A stretch of DNA of 64,000 nt from Aeromicrobium panaciterrae (GCF_031457275.1 NZ_JAVDWH010000001.1:2232001-2296000), one strand, 5' to 3'. Positions 50,072 through 59,797 are shown, counted from the stretch's first letter. Made by a program: numbers and translations. The notes: a model not told the origin generated them from the letters alone.

Positions 50072-50566
50072 GTGGATCCTCTCTTCGAACCCGTCGTCGG
50101 CGAATGGAAGCGCAACTCCCCCCGTCTTGCCACCGTTCGTCGCATTCTGACCCTCGTCTTTTCGGCGGTATTCCTGGTCGCTGGCATCGCCCTGGCGCTC
50201 CTTTTGCCCGACGATCTGAGGTGGATCGGAGCGATCGTCGCTGCCGTCGCCCTGGCCGGTGCGGTGTGGGGCTGGATCTGGTCCGGACGTAACCAACGCA
50301 GTTGGGGCTACGCCGAGAACGCTGACGATCTACTCGTCACGAGTGGCGTGATGTTCAAGCGGCTCGTCGCAATCCCCTACGGCCGCATGCAGTTCGTGGA
50401 TGTCGAAGCCGGCCCCCTTGCCCGCGCCTACGGCATCGCCACCGTCACGCTGCATACCGCGAGTCCTGAGACCGCCGCAGACGTACCCGGCCTCCCCGCC
50501 GATCAAGCGACCGCGCTCCGCAACCGGCTGACTGAGCTCGGCGAATCGCACGGCGCCGGTGTCTGA
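50072..50566 (+). CDS. PH domain (bPH2/YdbS-type) membrane protein, short
   Basis: A 164-residue protein with two membrane helices (about residues 25-66) and a bacterial PH domain (DUF304: LVTSGVMFKRLVAIPYGRMQFVDVEAGPLARAYGIATVTLHTASPE, given here as motif extent only). The start is GTG 50072, or GTG 50063. It overlaps the next gene by 8 bp; the pair YdbS-YdbT is a common two-gene unit of unknown function, linked to cell envelope in Firmicutes. Confidence 0.8.
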   Translation: MDPLFEPVVGEWKRNSPRLATVRRILTLVFSAVFLVAGIALALLLPDDLRWIGAIVAAVALAGAVWGWIWSGRNQRSWGYAENADDLLVTSGVMFKRLVAIPYGRMQFVDVEAGPLARAYGIATVTLHTASPETAADVPGLPADQATALRNRLTELGESHGAGV

Positions 50567-51878
50567 GTCCTCACCCGCAGTCACCGAGGCGGTAGGGCTG
50601 CGCACTCATCCGCTGACCGGGGTGGTCCAGGGGACGCTCTGGGCTGCTGCCGCAGTGTTCGGTCTCTTCAGCTCGATGTTCAGCGGCGAAGGTTTGAACG
50701 GGATCAACCCCGTGCTCACCGGCTTCATCCTGCTTTTCAGTGGCTTGCTGATCGGCATGGGTGTTGGTTTCCTGACCTGGCGATTCACCCGCTATGTGAT
50801 CGACGGAACCGAGCTGCGCATCAACAGCGGCATCATCACCAAGTCGTCACGGCGCATCCCGTACGAACGCATTCAGTCGGTCGACATAGCCGAACCCCTC
50901 GTTGCTCGTATCTTCGGTCTCGCCGAGTTGCGCATCGAGATGGCGGGCGGCAAGAACTCCCGCACGTCGCTGCGATTCCTCAAGCTCGACGACGCCGGAG
51001 CACTTCGACGCGTACTGCTCGACCGAACCCACGGGCGAACGACAGCAGATGAGGCGCCCGATGAGCAGCGCAGCATCATCACGGTCGTCCCGCCCATGCG
51101 CATCATCATCGGCACGCTGCTGTCACTCGACTTCCTGTTCGCAGCACTCGGAACCGTCGGAGTGCTGATCGCGGCGCTGTGGTTCGGCAACGTGATTGCG
51201 TTCATCGGCGGCATCATCCCGCTGGCCTCCTGGCTCGTGCAGATCGTCGGTCAGCGCGTCATCCAGCAGTGGGACTTCACCCTCTCGCGCGGTGAGCGTG
51301 GTCTGAGGATCGAGCGCGGTCTGTTGTCTCGTACCTCGCAGACCATCCCGTACGACCGCGTCCAGGGCATCGCGATCAAAGAACCCTTGGTGTGGCGGCG
51401 TCTTGGCTGGCAGCGACTCGAGGTCGACGTCGCCGGGTATGCCTCCCAGGGCAGCGAGAGCGAAGGCAACAATGCCAACTCGACCCTCCTCCCGATCAGC
51501 GACGCGCCTCTCGCGAACGCGATCATCGCCGAACTGCTCCCCGGCGCAGACCCTGCGATCGGCAACCGCACGTACGCGTCGCCACGATCGTGGTGGTTCG
51601 CACCGATCGGTTTCCGCTACCGCTGGGTTGCTGCCAACGCTGCAACCTTCGTGGCCAGCGAAGGCTGGATCCAGCGGACGACCAGCATCGTGCCGCATCA
51701 CAAGACACAGTCGGTGGAGCTCAGCCAGGGACCGCTTCAGCGCCGTCTCGGACTGGCCACAGTCGAAGTGCACTCGCCCAAGGGTCCCGTCGATGCAGAC
51801 GGCAGGAACCTCCCGGCCGATGCTGCTCGCGCGACGATGTTGGCACAGCTCGACCGCGCACGAGAGGCCCGCTCATGA
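50559..51878 (+). CDS. PH domain (YdbT-type) membrane protein, long
   Basis: A 439-residue protein with about four to six membrane helices in two pairs and three DUF304 PH-like repeats. The repeats share INSGIITKSSRRIPYERIQSVD, IERGLLSRTSQTIPYDRVQGI and a third form EGWIQRTTSIVPHHKTQSVE. GTG start at 50559 overlaps the stop of the shorter protein. It is followed by the GNAT gene with an ATGA overlap. Confidence 0.83.
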   Translation: MSESSPAVTEAVGLRTHPLTGVVQGTLWAAAAVFGLFSSMFSGEGLNGINPVLTGFILLFSGLLIGMGVGFLTWRFTRYVIDGTELRINSGIITKSSRRIPYERIQSVDIAEPLVARIFGLAELRIEMAGGKNSRTSLRFLKLDDAGALRRVLLDRTHGRTTADEAPDEQRSIITVVPPMRIIIGTLLSLDFLFAALGTVGVLIAALWFGNVIAFIGGIIPLASWLVQIVGQRVIQQWDFTLSRGERGLRIERGLLSRTSQTIPYDRVQGIAIKEPLVWRRLGWQRLEVDVAGYASQGSESEGNNANSTLLPISDAPLANAIIAELLPGADPAIGNRTYASPRSWWFAPIGFRYRWVAANAATFVASEGWIQRTTSIVPHHKTQSVELSQGPLQRRLGLATVEVHSPKGPVDADGRNLPADAARATMLAQLDRAREARS

Positions 51879-52327
51879 TCCTCCGCCCGATAGAACAGTC
51901 CGATCTCGACGCCTGGCGTCCGCTGTGGGACGGCTACAACGAGTTCTACGAGCGCACAGGCGATGCCGCCCTGAGCGAGGAAGTCACCTCAACGACCTGG
52001 GCACGCTTCTTCGATCCCGCCGAGCCGATCTTCGCTATGGTCGCCGAAGGCGACGGTCAGCTCGTCGGACTCGTCCACTATCTGTTCCATCGCAGCTCAT
52101 CGCGCATCGACCTCGTCTGCTATCTCCAAGACCTCTTCACGTTGCCGACAGAACGAGGCAAAGGCGTTGGGCGTGCACTGATCGAGGCGGTCAGCGAGCG
52201 AACTCACGCCGAGGGCATCAAGCGCGTCTACTGGCAGACGCATGAGACCAACACACCAGGTCGACGGCTCTATGACTCGGTCGCAGAGAACCAAGGCTTC
52301 ATCGTCTACGTCCGCGACCAGCCCTAG
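51875..52327 (+). CDS. GNAT family N-acetyltransferase
   Basis: A 150-residue acetyltransferase. Start ATG 51875 overlaps the preceding stop (ATGA). The acetyl-CoA loop is LPTERGKGVGRALIEAV (R/Q-x-x-G-x-G/A), preceded by DLVCYLQDLF, followed by YWQTHETNTPGRRLYDSV. Substrate unknown; the family acetylates small amines or peptides. It converges on dus with a shared CTAG stop. Confidence 0.88.
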   Translation: MILRPIEQSDLDAWRPLWDGYNEFYERTGDAALSEEVTSTTWARFFDPAEPIFAMVAEGDGQLVGLVHYLFHRSSSRIDLVCYLQDLFTLPTERGKGVGRALIEAVSERTHAEGIKRVYWQTHETNTPGRRLYDSVAENQGFIVYVRDQP

Positions 52328-53466
52328 CCGCCTGAGGTCGGGTCCTCGGCTCCTGCGTCTAGCGGTGAAGTGACCTCACGTGAGTCGAGCCAACCGTCTG
52401 GCACCGAGACGCGCTTGGGCGTCCCCTGGCGACCACGAGGTGTGCCGAGCTCAGCCACCGGATAGGCCTCGGTCGGGTCGAGCCGACCCAGCAGCTCGTC
52501 GAGCTGTGCGTAGGACGACACCATCCCGAGCTGGCTGCGGACATCCTTACCAGCGGCAAATCCCTTGAGGTACCAGGCAATGTGCTTGCGGAACTCGATG
52601 CAGCCACGTTCCTCGCCGAGCAACTCGCCGAGCAGCTCCGCGTGGCGACGCATCACGCCGGAGACCTCGCCGAGCGTCGGAAGCTGCAGCACGTCCTCGC
52701 CATTGAACGCAGCGGCAAGATCGCGGAACAGCCACGGACGTCCGAGGCAGCCGCGGCCGACGACGACGCCGTCAACGCCGGTCTCGTCGACCATACGAAT
52801 CGCGTCGGCAGCTTCCCAGATGTCGCCGTTGCCGAGCACCGGGATGTCGACCGCCGCCTTGAGCTCAGCGATCGAGTCCCAGTCGGCTCGGCCCGAGTAG
52901 TGCTGAACAGCCGTACGACCGTGCAGCGCGATCGCGGCGCAGCCGGCGTCCTGCGCGATGCGGCCTGCGTCGAGATAGGTCAGGTGTTCGTCGTCGATGC
53001 CCTTGCGAGTCTTCATGGTTACGGGGATCCCGTACGGTTTTGCCGCACTGACTGCTGCGGTCAGGATCTCGCCGAGGAGCGTCGACTTCCATGGAAGGGC
53101 CGCGCCACCGCCCTTGCGAGTCACCTTGGGAACGGGGCATCCGAAATTGAGGTCAACGTGGTCGACGCCGTGATCGGCGCACAGGATTTCAACGGCGCGA
53201 CCGACGTACGTGGGATCAATGCCGTATAGCTGCACCGACCGAACGGTCTCGTTGGGTGCGAATGTCAGCATCGCCATGCTGGTTTTGTCACCTTCGACGA
53301 TGCCGCGCGACGTGATCATCTCGCACACGTAGAGGCCCGCGCCCTGCTCAGCGCAAAGTTGGCGGAATGCCGCATTGGTCACGCCTGCCATCGGCGCAAG
53401 CACCACGGGTGTCGCGACCTCGAGGTCGCCAAGGCGCAGAGTGCGCGGCACGGTGGCAATGGACAT
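52324..53466 (-). CDS. dusB: tRNA-dihydrouridine synthase (DusB type)
   Basis: A 380-residue flavoenzyme reducing uridine in tRNA D-loops. TIM barrel motifs: LAPMAGVTNAAFRQLC, catalytic Cys in DLNFGCPVPKVTRKGGGAAL, ALHGRTAVQHYSG, and GNGDIWEAADA; the C-terminal helical domain RKHIAWYLKGF binds tRNA. The Dus class is assigned by length and motif spelling only. Confidence 0.93.
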   Translation of the reverse strand: MSIATVPRTLRLGDLEVATPVVLAPMAGVTNAAFRQLCAEQGAGLYVCEMITSRGIVEGDKTSMAMLTFAPNETVRSVQLYGIDPTYVGRAVEILCADHGVDHVDLNFGCPVPKVTRKGGGAALPWKSTLLGEILTAAVSAAKPYGIPVTMKTRKGIDDEHLTYLDAGRIAQDAGCAAIALHGRTAVQHYSGRADWDSIAELKAAVDIPVLGNGDIWEAADAIRMVDETGVDGVVVGRGCLGRPWLFRDLAAAFNGEDVLQLPTLGEVSGVMRRHAELLGELLGEERGCIEFRKHIAWYLKGFAAGKDVRSQLGMVSSYAQLDELLGRLDPTEAYPVAELGTPRGRQGTPKRVSVPDGWLDSREVTSPLDAGAEDPTSGG

Positions 53467-53495
53467 ACGCCCATTGTCCCATCCGGATGACGGGA

Positions 53496-54095
53496 CTACG
53501 GGGTCCAGGTGATGACGTCCTTGGCAGACCCTGTCTGCAGGTCAACCGACTGGAGCGCCTTGCCCTTGGGTACGAGGTAGACCAGGCACAGATCCGCCGA
53601 CGCTCCCGGGAGGAACGTCTTGGGCAATGCCGGCGAAGGGCACGGCTTGAAGGTGCCGACCAGCTCGTTGGCCTGCCGAATCGTGTTGGCCGAGTCGTGC
53701 GAGTAGATCGGTAGAGCTGCGCCACCCAATCCGGCCGGACCCTCGTTCTTGACCGTCACTTTGACGTAGAACGGCGTCGACTGCTTGGACTCCTCATCGA
53801 GCGAGAAGAACCTGAAGTCCTTGATGTCTCCCTTGCGCACCTCGGTCACGGTGACCGTGATGGCGCTCGCAGCCGCATTGCCCACCTGATAGACGACACT
53901 CGCCGAGTCGTCTTCGGTGAGCACCGTGCCGCCCTTGGTCAGGGTCACTCCGTCGGGCAGGTCGAAGCCCTTGGGCACCGGTACGCCTTCGTCCTTGGCA
54001 TCCGAACCGCAGGCGGCGACGGCGAACATCGCCACAACAGCGGCGACGATCAGAGCAGGGCGTTTGAGTGTCGACACCTGCCGATTGTCACTCAC
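53496..54095 (-). CDS. Putative lipoprotein of unknown function
   Basis: A 199-residue protein with a lipoprotein signal (ALIVAAVVAMFAVAAC, Cys about residue 29), followed by a charged stretch and beta-rich sequence. The body contains TEVRKGDIKDF, PFYVKVTVKNEG and CLVYLVPKG, in the manner of DUF4352-like exported beta-sandwich proteins. No catalytic motif. It lies 7 nt downstream of glyS on the same strand. Confidence 0.7.
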   Translation of the reverse strand: MSDNRQVSTLKRPALIVAAVVAMFAVAACGSDAKDEGVPVPKGFDLPDGVTLTKGGTVLTEDDSASVVYQVGNAAASAITVTVTEVRKGDIKDFRFFSLDEESKQSTPFYVKVTVKNEGPAGLGGAALPIYSHDSANTIRQANELVGTFKPCPSPALPKTFLPGASADLCLVYLVPKGKALQSVDLQTGSAKDVITWTP

Positions 54096-54102
54096 GCGCG
54101 GG

Positions 54103-55503
54103 TCAGCAACCAGGCAGACGCGCCGCCAGCCAGTTCGTGACCTGGTCGAGCGGGATGCGCTCCTGAGTCATCGTGTCGCGCTCACGGATTGTCACGGCGT
54201 TGTCCTCGAGGGTCTCGAAGTCGACCGTGATGCAGAACGGCGTGCCGATCTCGTCCTGGCGGCGATAGCGCTTGCCGATGGCCTGCGCGTCGTCGAACTC
54301 GACATTCCAGAATCCGCGCAGCTCGGCAGCGAGTGCACGCGCCTTGGGCGACAGGTCCTCGTTGCGCGAAAGCGGGAGCACCGCAGCCTTGACCGGCGCC
54401 AGCCGGTGGTCGAGCTTCAGGACCGTACGGGTGTCAGTGCCGCCCTTGGCGTTCGGCACTTCCTCCTCGACGTACGCGTCGACCAGGAAGGCCATCATCG
54501 AGCGGTTGACGCCGGCGGCGGGCTCGATGACGTACGGCGTCCAGCGCTCATTGTTGGGCTGGTCGAAGTACTGCAGGTCCTTGCCGGAGTGCTCGCTGTG
54601 GGTCTTGAGGTCGAAATCCGTACGGTTGGCGATGCCCTCGAGCTCGCCCCATTCCGAACCCTGAAACTCGAAGCGGTACTCAATGTCGACGGTTCGTTTG
54701 GAGTAGTGGGACAGCTTCTCTTGCGCGTGTTCGTAGAGACGCAAGTTGTCGGGGTTGATGCCGAGGCCGGTGTACCAATCCATACGCGTCTGGATCCAGG
54801 TCTCGTGCCACTCCTCGTCCGTGCCCGGCTCGACGAAGAACTCCATCTCCATCTGCTCGAACTCGCGGGTGCGGAAGATGAAGTTGCCCGGCGTGATCTC
54901 GTTGCGGAAGCTCTTGCCGATCTGGCCGATGCCGAATGGCGGCTTCTTGCGCGACGTCGTCATGACCTGAGCGAAGTTGATGAAAATGCCCTGGGCGGTC
55001 TCGGGGCGCAGGTAGTGCAGGCCCTCGTCGGACTCGACCGGGCCGAGGTAGGTCTTGAGCAGCCCGTTGAACATCTTGGGTTCGGTCCACTCACCGCGGG
55101 TGCCGCAGTTCTCGCAGACGATCAGCTCCATGCCGACAGCATCGGGATCGTCACTGGACCCATCCTTTTTGGCCTTCTTCTCGACGTAGGCCTCTTGCAA
55201 GTGGTCCTGGCGATAGCGCTTGTGGCACTTCTGGCACTCGACGAGAGGGTCGACAAACGCAGCAAGGTGGCCCGACGCGTTCCAGACTGGCGTCGGCAGG
55301 ATCACCGAGGAGTCGAGGCCGACGACGTCATCGCGGCCCTGCACCATCGAGCGCCACCACTGGCGCTTGATGTTGTCCTTGAGCTCGACACCGAGCGGGC
55401 CGTAGTCCCACGCCGAGCGAGTACCGCCGTAGATCTCTCCACATTGGTAGACGAATCCTCTGCGCTTGCTGAGGCTGATGACGTTGTCGACGGTCGATGC
55501 CAT
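54103..55503 (-). CDS. glyS: Glycyl-tRNA synthetase
   Basis: A 466-residue class II synthetase of the single-chain dimeric type. ATG 55503 ([20 protein letters not shown]) fits the family start; the longer frame to 55935 runs into znuA. Motif 1 region, two zinc-binding cysteine pairs (CQKCH and CENCG), motif 2 [25 protein letters not shown], and motif 3 [14 protein letters not shown] are visible, then an anticodon-binding domain ([16 protein letters not shown]). It diverges from the zinc operon. Confidence 0.95.
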   Translation of the reverse strand: MASTVDNVISLSKRRGFVYQCGEIYGGTRSAWDYGPLGVELKDNIKRQWWRSMVQGRDDVVGLDSSVILPTPVWNASGHLAAFVDPLVECQKCHKRYRQDHLQEAYVEKKAKKDGSSDDPDAVGMELIVCENCGTRGEWTEPKMFNGLLKTYLGPVESDEGLHYLRPETAQGIFINFAQVMTTSRKKPPFGIGQIGKSFRNEITPGNFIFRTREFEQMEMEFFVEPGTDEEWHETWIQTRMDWYTGLGINPDNLRLYEHAQEKLSHYSKRTVDIEYRFEFQGSEWGELEGIANRTDFDLKTHSEHSGKDLQYFDQPNNERWTPYVIEPAAGVNRSMMAFLVDAYVEEEVPNAKGGTDTRTVLKLDHRLAPVKAAVLPLSRNEDLSPKARALAAELRGFWNVEFDDAQAIGKRYRRQDEIGTPFCITVDFETLEDNAVTIRERDTMTQERIPLDQVTNWLAARLPGC

Positions 55504-55638
55504 GAGAGATCCATTCCGGCTGGGTGTCGGCGGGCCATGCACGTCGTCGTGACGACGTACGCCCGAGGTGTTGAACCAGCAACGATATCGGTCGAGGCGG
55601 GGCACACCCTGACCGGGAGCCTGCGCCATGGAGAGAAG

Positions 55639-55667
55639 TTGACAATGATTCCCAAGTAGTTGAGAAT
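55639..55667 (+). promoter_or_regulatory. Promoter of znuACB-zur, leaderless
   Basis: TTGACA (55639-55644), 17-bp spacer, and GAGAAT (55662-55667). The start site expected 7-8 nt downstream falls on the A of the ATG at 55675, so the mRNA would be leaderless. No ribosome site is seen. Confidence 0.6.
55640..55654. promoter_or_regulatory. Zur box 1, imperfect
   Basis: TGACAATGATTCCCA has five of seven pairs of the 7-1-7 Zur dyad. It overlaps the -35 element. Its centre is 21 bp from Zur box 2, two helical turns, so both sites lie on the same face of the DNA. Confidence 0.6.
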
Positions 55668-55675
55668 CATTCTCA
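55661..55675. promoter_or_regulatory. Zur box 2, perfect dyad
   Basis: TGAGAATCATTCTCA is a perfect 7-1-7 inverted repeat, close to the actinobacterial Zur consensus TGAAAATGATTTTCA. It covers the -10 element and the first base of the start codon, so bound repressor would block the start of transcription. Confidence 0.8.
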
Positions 55676-56604
55676 TGAAGAAGCACCCCGCCCTGCTCGC
55701 GATAGTCCCACTCGTTGCCCTCCTTGCCGCTTGTGGTGCGGGCGCGAAGGACGATGGGAAGACCTCGGTCATCGCATCGTTTTACCCGTACGCATTCATC
55801 GCCCAGCAGGTCGGGGGCTCCTTCGTCAACGTGCAGAACCTCACCGCTCCTGGTGCTGAGCCGCACGACCTGGAGCTCAAGCCCAAGCAGGTCGCCGCCG
55901 TACAGGAAGCCGACCTGGTGATCTACCAGAATCACTTCCAGGCTGCCGTGGATAGTGCGGTCGACCAGGCTGGGCGCACCAAGAAGGACACCGTTGACGT
56001 TGCCCGCCTCATCACGCTCGACGCGGCGTCAGGCGAGGAGGGTGAGCACCACGATGCCGAGGACGGACACGACCACGATGAAGACACCGACCCGCACGTG
56101 TGGCTCGACCCTCAGAACATGCGCGTGATCACCAACGCCGTCGAAGTTCAGCTTTCCAAGGTGGACCCAGCCCACGCCGTCGAATACCGCGCCAACGCGG
56201 ATCGGCTGCTCGCCAAGCTGGACAAGCTCGGCATCCAGTTCAAGGAAGGTCTCGCCGCCTGCCGCACTCGTACGATCGTCACGAGCCACGCGGCGTTCCA
56301 CTATCTCGCCGCGCAATTCAACCTGACCCAGGTGCCGATCGCTGGCATTGATCCGAGCAACGAACCGTCCCCCTCCCAGCTCGCGGACATCACCAAGCTG
56401 GTCCGCAAGGACGGCATCACGACCGTCTTCACCGAGGAGCTCGTGAGCCCGGCCATCGCTGACACGATTGCCCGAGAGACCGGCGCCAAGACCGCTACGC
56501 TCGACCCCATCGAGGGACTGTCAGACGACACGAAGGACGAGAACTACGTGACGCTGATGGAAAAGAACCTCGCGACTCTGCAGAAGGCGAATTCCTGTAA
56601 ATGA
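55675..56604 (+). CDS. znuA: Zinc ABC transporter substrate-binding lipoprotein ZnuA
   Basis: A 309-residue cluster A-I solute-binding lipoprotein (lipobox LLAAC, Cys20). Metal ligands are expected at His in AEPHDLE, His in HVWLDPQN, His in TSHAAFHYL, and an acidic residue late. A His/Asp/Glu-rich loop (about residues 121-141, with [15 protein letters not shown]) is the zinc-specific loop that separates ZnuA from Mn-binding proteins. ATG 55675 is used because the in-frame TTG at 55660 lies within the promoter and Zur box. Followed by znuC with an ATGA overlap. Confidence 0.95.
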   Translation: MKKHPALLAIVPLVALLAACGAGAKDDGKTSVIASFYPYAFIAQQVGGSFVNVQNLTAPGAEPHDLELKPKQVAAVQEADLVIYQNHFQAAVDSAVDQAGRTKKDTVDVARLITLDAASGEEGEHHDAEDGHDHDEDTDPHVWLDPQNMRVITNAVEVQLSKVDPAHAVEYRANADRLLAKLDKLGIQFKEGLAACRTRTIVTSHAAFHYLAAQFNLTQVPIAGIDPSNEPSPSQLADITKLVRKDGITTVFTEELVSPAIADTIARETGAKTATLDPIEGLSDDTKDENYVTLMEKNLATLQKANSCK

Positions 56605-57356
56605 AGCCCCTTGTCGCGCGAGGTGTCACGGTCTCTTTCGAGGGCCGTGACGTTGTTCGCGGTGTCGACCTCGAGGTCGGCGAGGGTGAGTTCGTCGCTC
56701 TGCTCGGATCCAACGGCTCGGGCAAGTCGACACTGGTGCGCGCTGCCATCGGGCTCGTGCCGATGACCGCGGGAACCGTTGAGCTGTTCGGCACTCCCCT
56801 GGCTGACTTCCGCGAGCGTCGACGACTGGGCTACGTGCCGCAACGGTCTCGCGCAGTCGCTGGCGTGCCCGCGACCGTACGCGAGGTCGTGGCCAGCGGG
56901 CGGCTCGCCTATCGCCCATATGTCGGTCGCAATTCGTCCAAGGACAACGCCGCGGTCGCCGCGGCCATCGCCCGCGTGGGATTGGCCGACCGCAGTCGCT
57001 CCGCGCTCGATGAACTTTCGGGCGGTATGCAGCAACGTGCACTGATCGCGCGAGCCCTCGCGACCCAGGCCGAGCTGCTCGTGATGGATGAGCCCACCGC
57101 TGGAGTCGACCACGAGAACCAACAGGTGCTTGCCGAACTACTGGGTGCGCTCGTCAAAGAAGGCGCGTCCATCCTTCTCGTGGCACACGAGCTCGGGCCA
57201 CTCCGACAGCTGATCGATCGTGCTGTCGTGCTTGATGCGGGCTCGGTCACGTACGAAGGACCCGTCGACGGCGTCGTGCACGAGGACCACTCTCATGTGC
57301 ACCACCATGCAGAGCATGAGCGCAACCCAGGCATCCCCGGCGAAGGGGTGATCTGA
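56601..57356 (+). CDS. znuC: Zinc ABC transporter ATP-binding protein ZnuC
   Basis: A 251-residue ATPase. Walker A LLGSNGSGKSTLVRA, signature LSGGMQQRALIARAL, Walker B LLVMDEPTAGVD, H-loop VAHELG. The last ~25 residues are His-rich (EDHSHVHHHAEHE), seen in other zinc ATPases and perhaps sensing metal. Shares 1 bp with znuB. Confidence 0.95.
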   Translation: MKPLVARGVTVSFEGRDVVRGVDLEVGEGEFVALLGSNGSGKSTLVRAAIGLVPMTAGTVELFGTPLADFRERRRLGYVPQRSRAVAGVPATVREVVASGRLAYRPYVGRNSSKDNAAVAAAIARVGLADRSRSALDELSGGMQQRALIARALATQAELLVMDEPTAGVDHENQQVLAELLGALVKEGASILLVAHELGPLRQLIDRAVVLDAGSVTYEGPVDGVVHEDHSHVHHHAEHERNPGIPGEGVI

Positions 57357-58195
57357 TGTTCGAGTTCCTCGACTACAAGTTCATGCAACTTGCGCTGGCA
57401 GCGGCGGTGTTCACCGGGCTCGCCGCACCAGCCATCGGCACGTTCCTCGTGCAGCGCCGCCTCGCCCTGTTGGGCGATGGTCTCGGCCACGTCGCGCTCA
57501 CCGGCGTTGCTCTCGGCCTGCTCACCCACGTCGAGCCAATCGTCACCGCTGTGATCGTCGCGACGGTCGGTGCCGTCGTGATCGAACTGCTGCGTATGTA
57601 TGCCCGTACCAGCGCCGACGTGGCACTGGCGATGCTTTTCTACGGCGGAATCGCCGGCGGCATTCTCATTGCCGACCTCGCCGAAGAGAGCGCGGCAACC
57701 CTCAACACCTTCCTGTTCGGCTCGATCACCACGGTCTCGGCCGGAGATCTCGTTCTCGTCGGGATCCTCGGAGCGATCGTGATCGCACTTTCGATCGGAT
57801 TGTCGCCGCAGCTGTTTGCGGTGTGCCAGGACGAGGAGCACGCCAGGGTGAGCGGCGTACCGGTACGCGCCTACAGCATCCTGATCGCGATCCTCGCTGC
57901 CGTCACGATCACAGTTGCCATGCGTACGGTCGGCCTGCTGCTCGTATCGGCACTGATGGTCGTTCCCGTCGCAGCGTCGCAACAGCTCACCCGGAGCTTT
58001 CGCACGACCCATTTCGGCGCAATGGGCATTGGACTCGTCGCTGCTGTTGGCGGCGTCGTCGCCAGCTACCAGATCGATACCCAGCCCGGCCCGACGATCG
58101 TGATGATCGCCCTGGCGATCTTCGGCGTCTCGGCCTTCGTCGGAGCGCTGATGAGGCGATCACGCAGCCGTCGGCGCCAAGTAGATTACGTCTGA
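57356..58195 (+). CDS. znuB: Zinc ABC transporter permease ZnuB
   Basis: A 279-residue membrane protein of the metal ABC permease family with about eight helices. Motifs GTFLVQRRLALLGDGLGHVALTGVALG (coupling helix region), TFLFGSITTVSAGDL, and VSALMVVPVAASQQLTRSF. It forms the channel with ZnuA and ZnuC and ends 9 nt before zur. Confidence 0.95.
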   Translation: MFEFLDYKFMQLALAAAVFTGLAAPAIGTFLVQRRLALLGDGLGHVALTGVALGLLTHVEPIVTAVIVATVGAVVIELLRMYARTSADVALAMLFYGGIAGGILIADLAEESAATLNTFLFGSITTVSAGDLVLVGILGAIVIALSIGLSPQLFAVCQDEEHARVSGVPVRAYSILIAILAAVTITVAMRTVGLLLVSALMVVPVAASQQLTRSFRTTHFGAMGIGLVAAVGGVVASYQIDTQPGPTIVMIALAIFGVSAFVGALMRRSRSRRRQVDYV

Positions 58196-58204
58196 GGAGA
58201 AGTC

Positions 58205-58591
58205 ATGGTTGAAGCACCGCGCAACACCCGTCAACGACGTGCCGTCGTGGCGATCCTCAACGACCTCGACGGGTTTGCCAGCGCTCAGGAGATCCACGAC
58301 GCGCTGACCAAGCGCGGTGACTCGGTCGGCCTCTCGACGGTCTATCGCAGCCTCCAGGTGCTTGCTGAGTCCGCAGAGATCGATGCGCTCCGCAATGACG
58401 AGGGCGAAGTCCTCTACCGCCAATGCAGCGCGGGCCACCACCATCACCTCGTGTGCCGGTCCTGTGGCCGTACGGTCGAGGTCGAAGGTCCAACGGTCGA
58501 GCGATGGGCAGACAAGATCGCCGAGGAGAACGGCTTCCGCGACGTGTCGCACACGCTCGAGATCTTCGGCACCTGCAATGCGTGCGCATGA
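58205..58591 (+). CDS. zur: Zinc uptake regulator Zur (Fur family)
   Basis: A 128-residue Fur-family repressor. The winged helix is at about residues 5-65 (TRQRRAVVAILNDL...STVYRSLQVLAE). Metal-site residues: HHHHLVCRSCG and the C-terminal CNAC form the structural zinc site, with further His in GHHHH. A GAGGAG site lies before the ATG at 58205. Position as last gene of znuACB and two Zur-type boxes at the operon start support Zur over Fur, and imply autoregulation. Confidence 0.93.
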   Translation: MVEAPRNTRQRRAVVAILNDLDGFASAQEIHDALTKRGDSVGLSTVYRSLQVLAESAEIDALRNDEGEVLYRQCSAGHHHHLVCRSCGRTVEVEGPTVERWADKIAEENGFRDVSHTLEIFGTCNACA

Positions 58592-58592
58592 C

Positions 58593-59048
58593 ATGAGCGA
58601 GCGCCAGCGAGCTCATCAAGGGCATTGTCGTACGGCCACGGGCGACACGCTCACCGCACAGGATGTCTATGACATCTGGAAGATCCGCGATGCGGTGTTC
58701 GCGTTTGAGCAACACGTCGAGGACACCGATCCCGATGGTCGTGATCTCCTCCCGACGACAACTCACATGTGGCTGGCCGACCACCAAGGACCAACGAGCT
58801 ACCTGCGCGTTCTGGACGACGGGCACGTACACCTTGGGCGGGTCTGCACTCGCCAGGATCAGCGAGGCCTCGGACTGGCGGGACAGCTCATGGCTGAGGC
58901 CACGCGCCTCTGGGGAGACCGCGAGATCGCCCTCAACGCACAGTCACACCTTGAGCGCTGGTACGAGTCGTTCGGTTACATGCGTTCGGGCGAAGACTTC
59001 GACGAAGCCGGCATCCAGCACACGCCGATGGTTCGTCCTGCCCCTTAG
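58593..59048 (+). CDS. GNAT family N-acetyltransferase (ElaA-like)
   Basis: A 151-residue protein. ATG 58593 is chosen since upstream codons lie inside zur; it follows the zur stop by 1 nt. The acetyl-CoA loop is RQDQRGLGLAGQLMAEA, followed by NAQSHLERWYESFGY, as in ElaA. The N-terminal half has DIWKIRDAVFAFEQ, typical of the family. Substrate unknown. Confidence 0.87.
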   Translation: MSERQRAHQGHCRTATGDTLTAQDVYDIWKIRDAVFAFEQHVEDTDPDGRDLLPTTTHMWLADHQGPTSYLRVLDDGHVHLGRVCTRQDQRGLGLAGQLMAEATRLWGDREIALNAQSHLERWYESFGYMRSGEDFDEAGIQHTPMVRPAP

Positions 59049-59797
59049 CCCGCTTCGATCACGACGTTGACCGCCTCGGTCACGTCACCCTCGATCGTCG
59101 TCGCGTAGTCGTTGAGTGCATCAGCAGCAGTCTGGAACTGCGCTGCATAGCTGAACGAGAAGCTCTTCCGATCGTCGATCCTGTTCGCGAGCAGCGTGGC
59201 TTGGTCAACGACGTACTGCGCGGCGTCATGGATCGTCGAGGCGAGCTTTTTCTGTCCCTTCGGGACCGGCACCGCGTCAAAGGCGTCTCTGGCATTCGCG
59301 AACGCCGGGATCAACCGAGATCGCACGACTCCGCTGCTGGTGATGACACTGGCGCCTACGTAGTCCGTGGCGCGCAGCTCGAGCAGCTTGCGCGCCTCAG
59401 CGATGAACGTCTCGGCAACTTTGGCTTCCTTGAGCTGGCGCCCGAGCCGCTTGTACGGACCCAGCAATGTCGACTTCACATCGACGGCTTCACGGTAGGT
59501 CGACGAGTTCTGCCGCCCATATGCCGTCGCCTTCGGCAGCTTCGGCGGTTTGGCGATCGCGGTGTTGAGGGCACGCGTGATCTCGTTGAGCTTCGTGGAG
59601 TCGGCGGCCTTGATCGACTTGGCCACGCCAGACTGGAATTCCGCTGCAGCCGACAAATAGTCTCGGCCAATCGCCTCTGCCTCAGCGACTTGCTCGTCCT
59701 GACGCTGGTTCTGCGTGATGACGAGGCCGCCAATCGCCGCGCCGACCACCAACGTGATCAGCACCGGCAGCACCATCGCTGCCCTTCGCGCACTCAT
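59045..59797 (-). CDS. Membrane-anchored helical protein, unknown
   Basis: A 250-residue protein with one N-terminal membrane helix (MVLPVLITLVVGAAIGGLVIT) and a mostly helical remainder on the outside (positive N-terminus, MSARRA, inside). No known domain is recognised. Contains Lys/Ala-rich helices such as AKVAETFIAEARKLLEL. It converges on the GNAT gene (TTAG) and lies 13 nt downstream of cimA. Confidence 0.6.
   Translation of the reverse strand: MSARRAAMVLPVLITLVVGAAIGGLVITQNQRQDEQVAEAEAIGRDYLSAAAEFQSGVAKSIKAADSTKLNEITRALNTAIAKPPKLPKATAYGRQNSSTYREAVDVKSTLLGPYKRLGRQLKEAKVAETFIAEARKLLELRATDYVGASVITSSGVVRSRLIPAFANARDAFDAVPVPKGQKKLASTIHDAAQYVVDQATLLANRIDDRKSFSFSYAAQFQTAADALNDYATTIEGDVTEAVNVVIEAG

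Noticed and set aside
55661..55675. Reading the dyad as a Fur (iron) box
   Set aside because: The 7-1-7 form, the ZnuA-type His loop and the Zur gene in the operon favour zinc.
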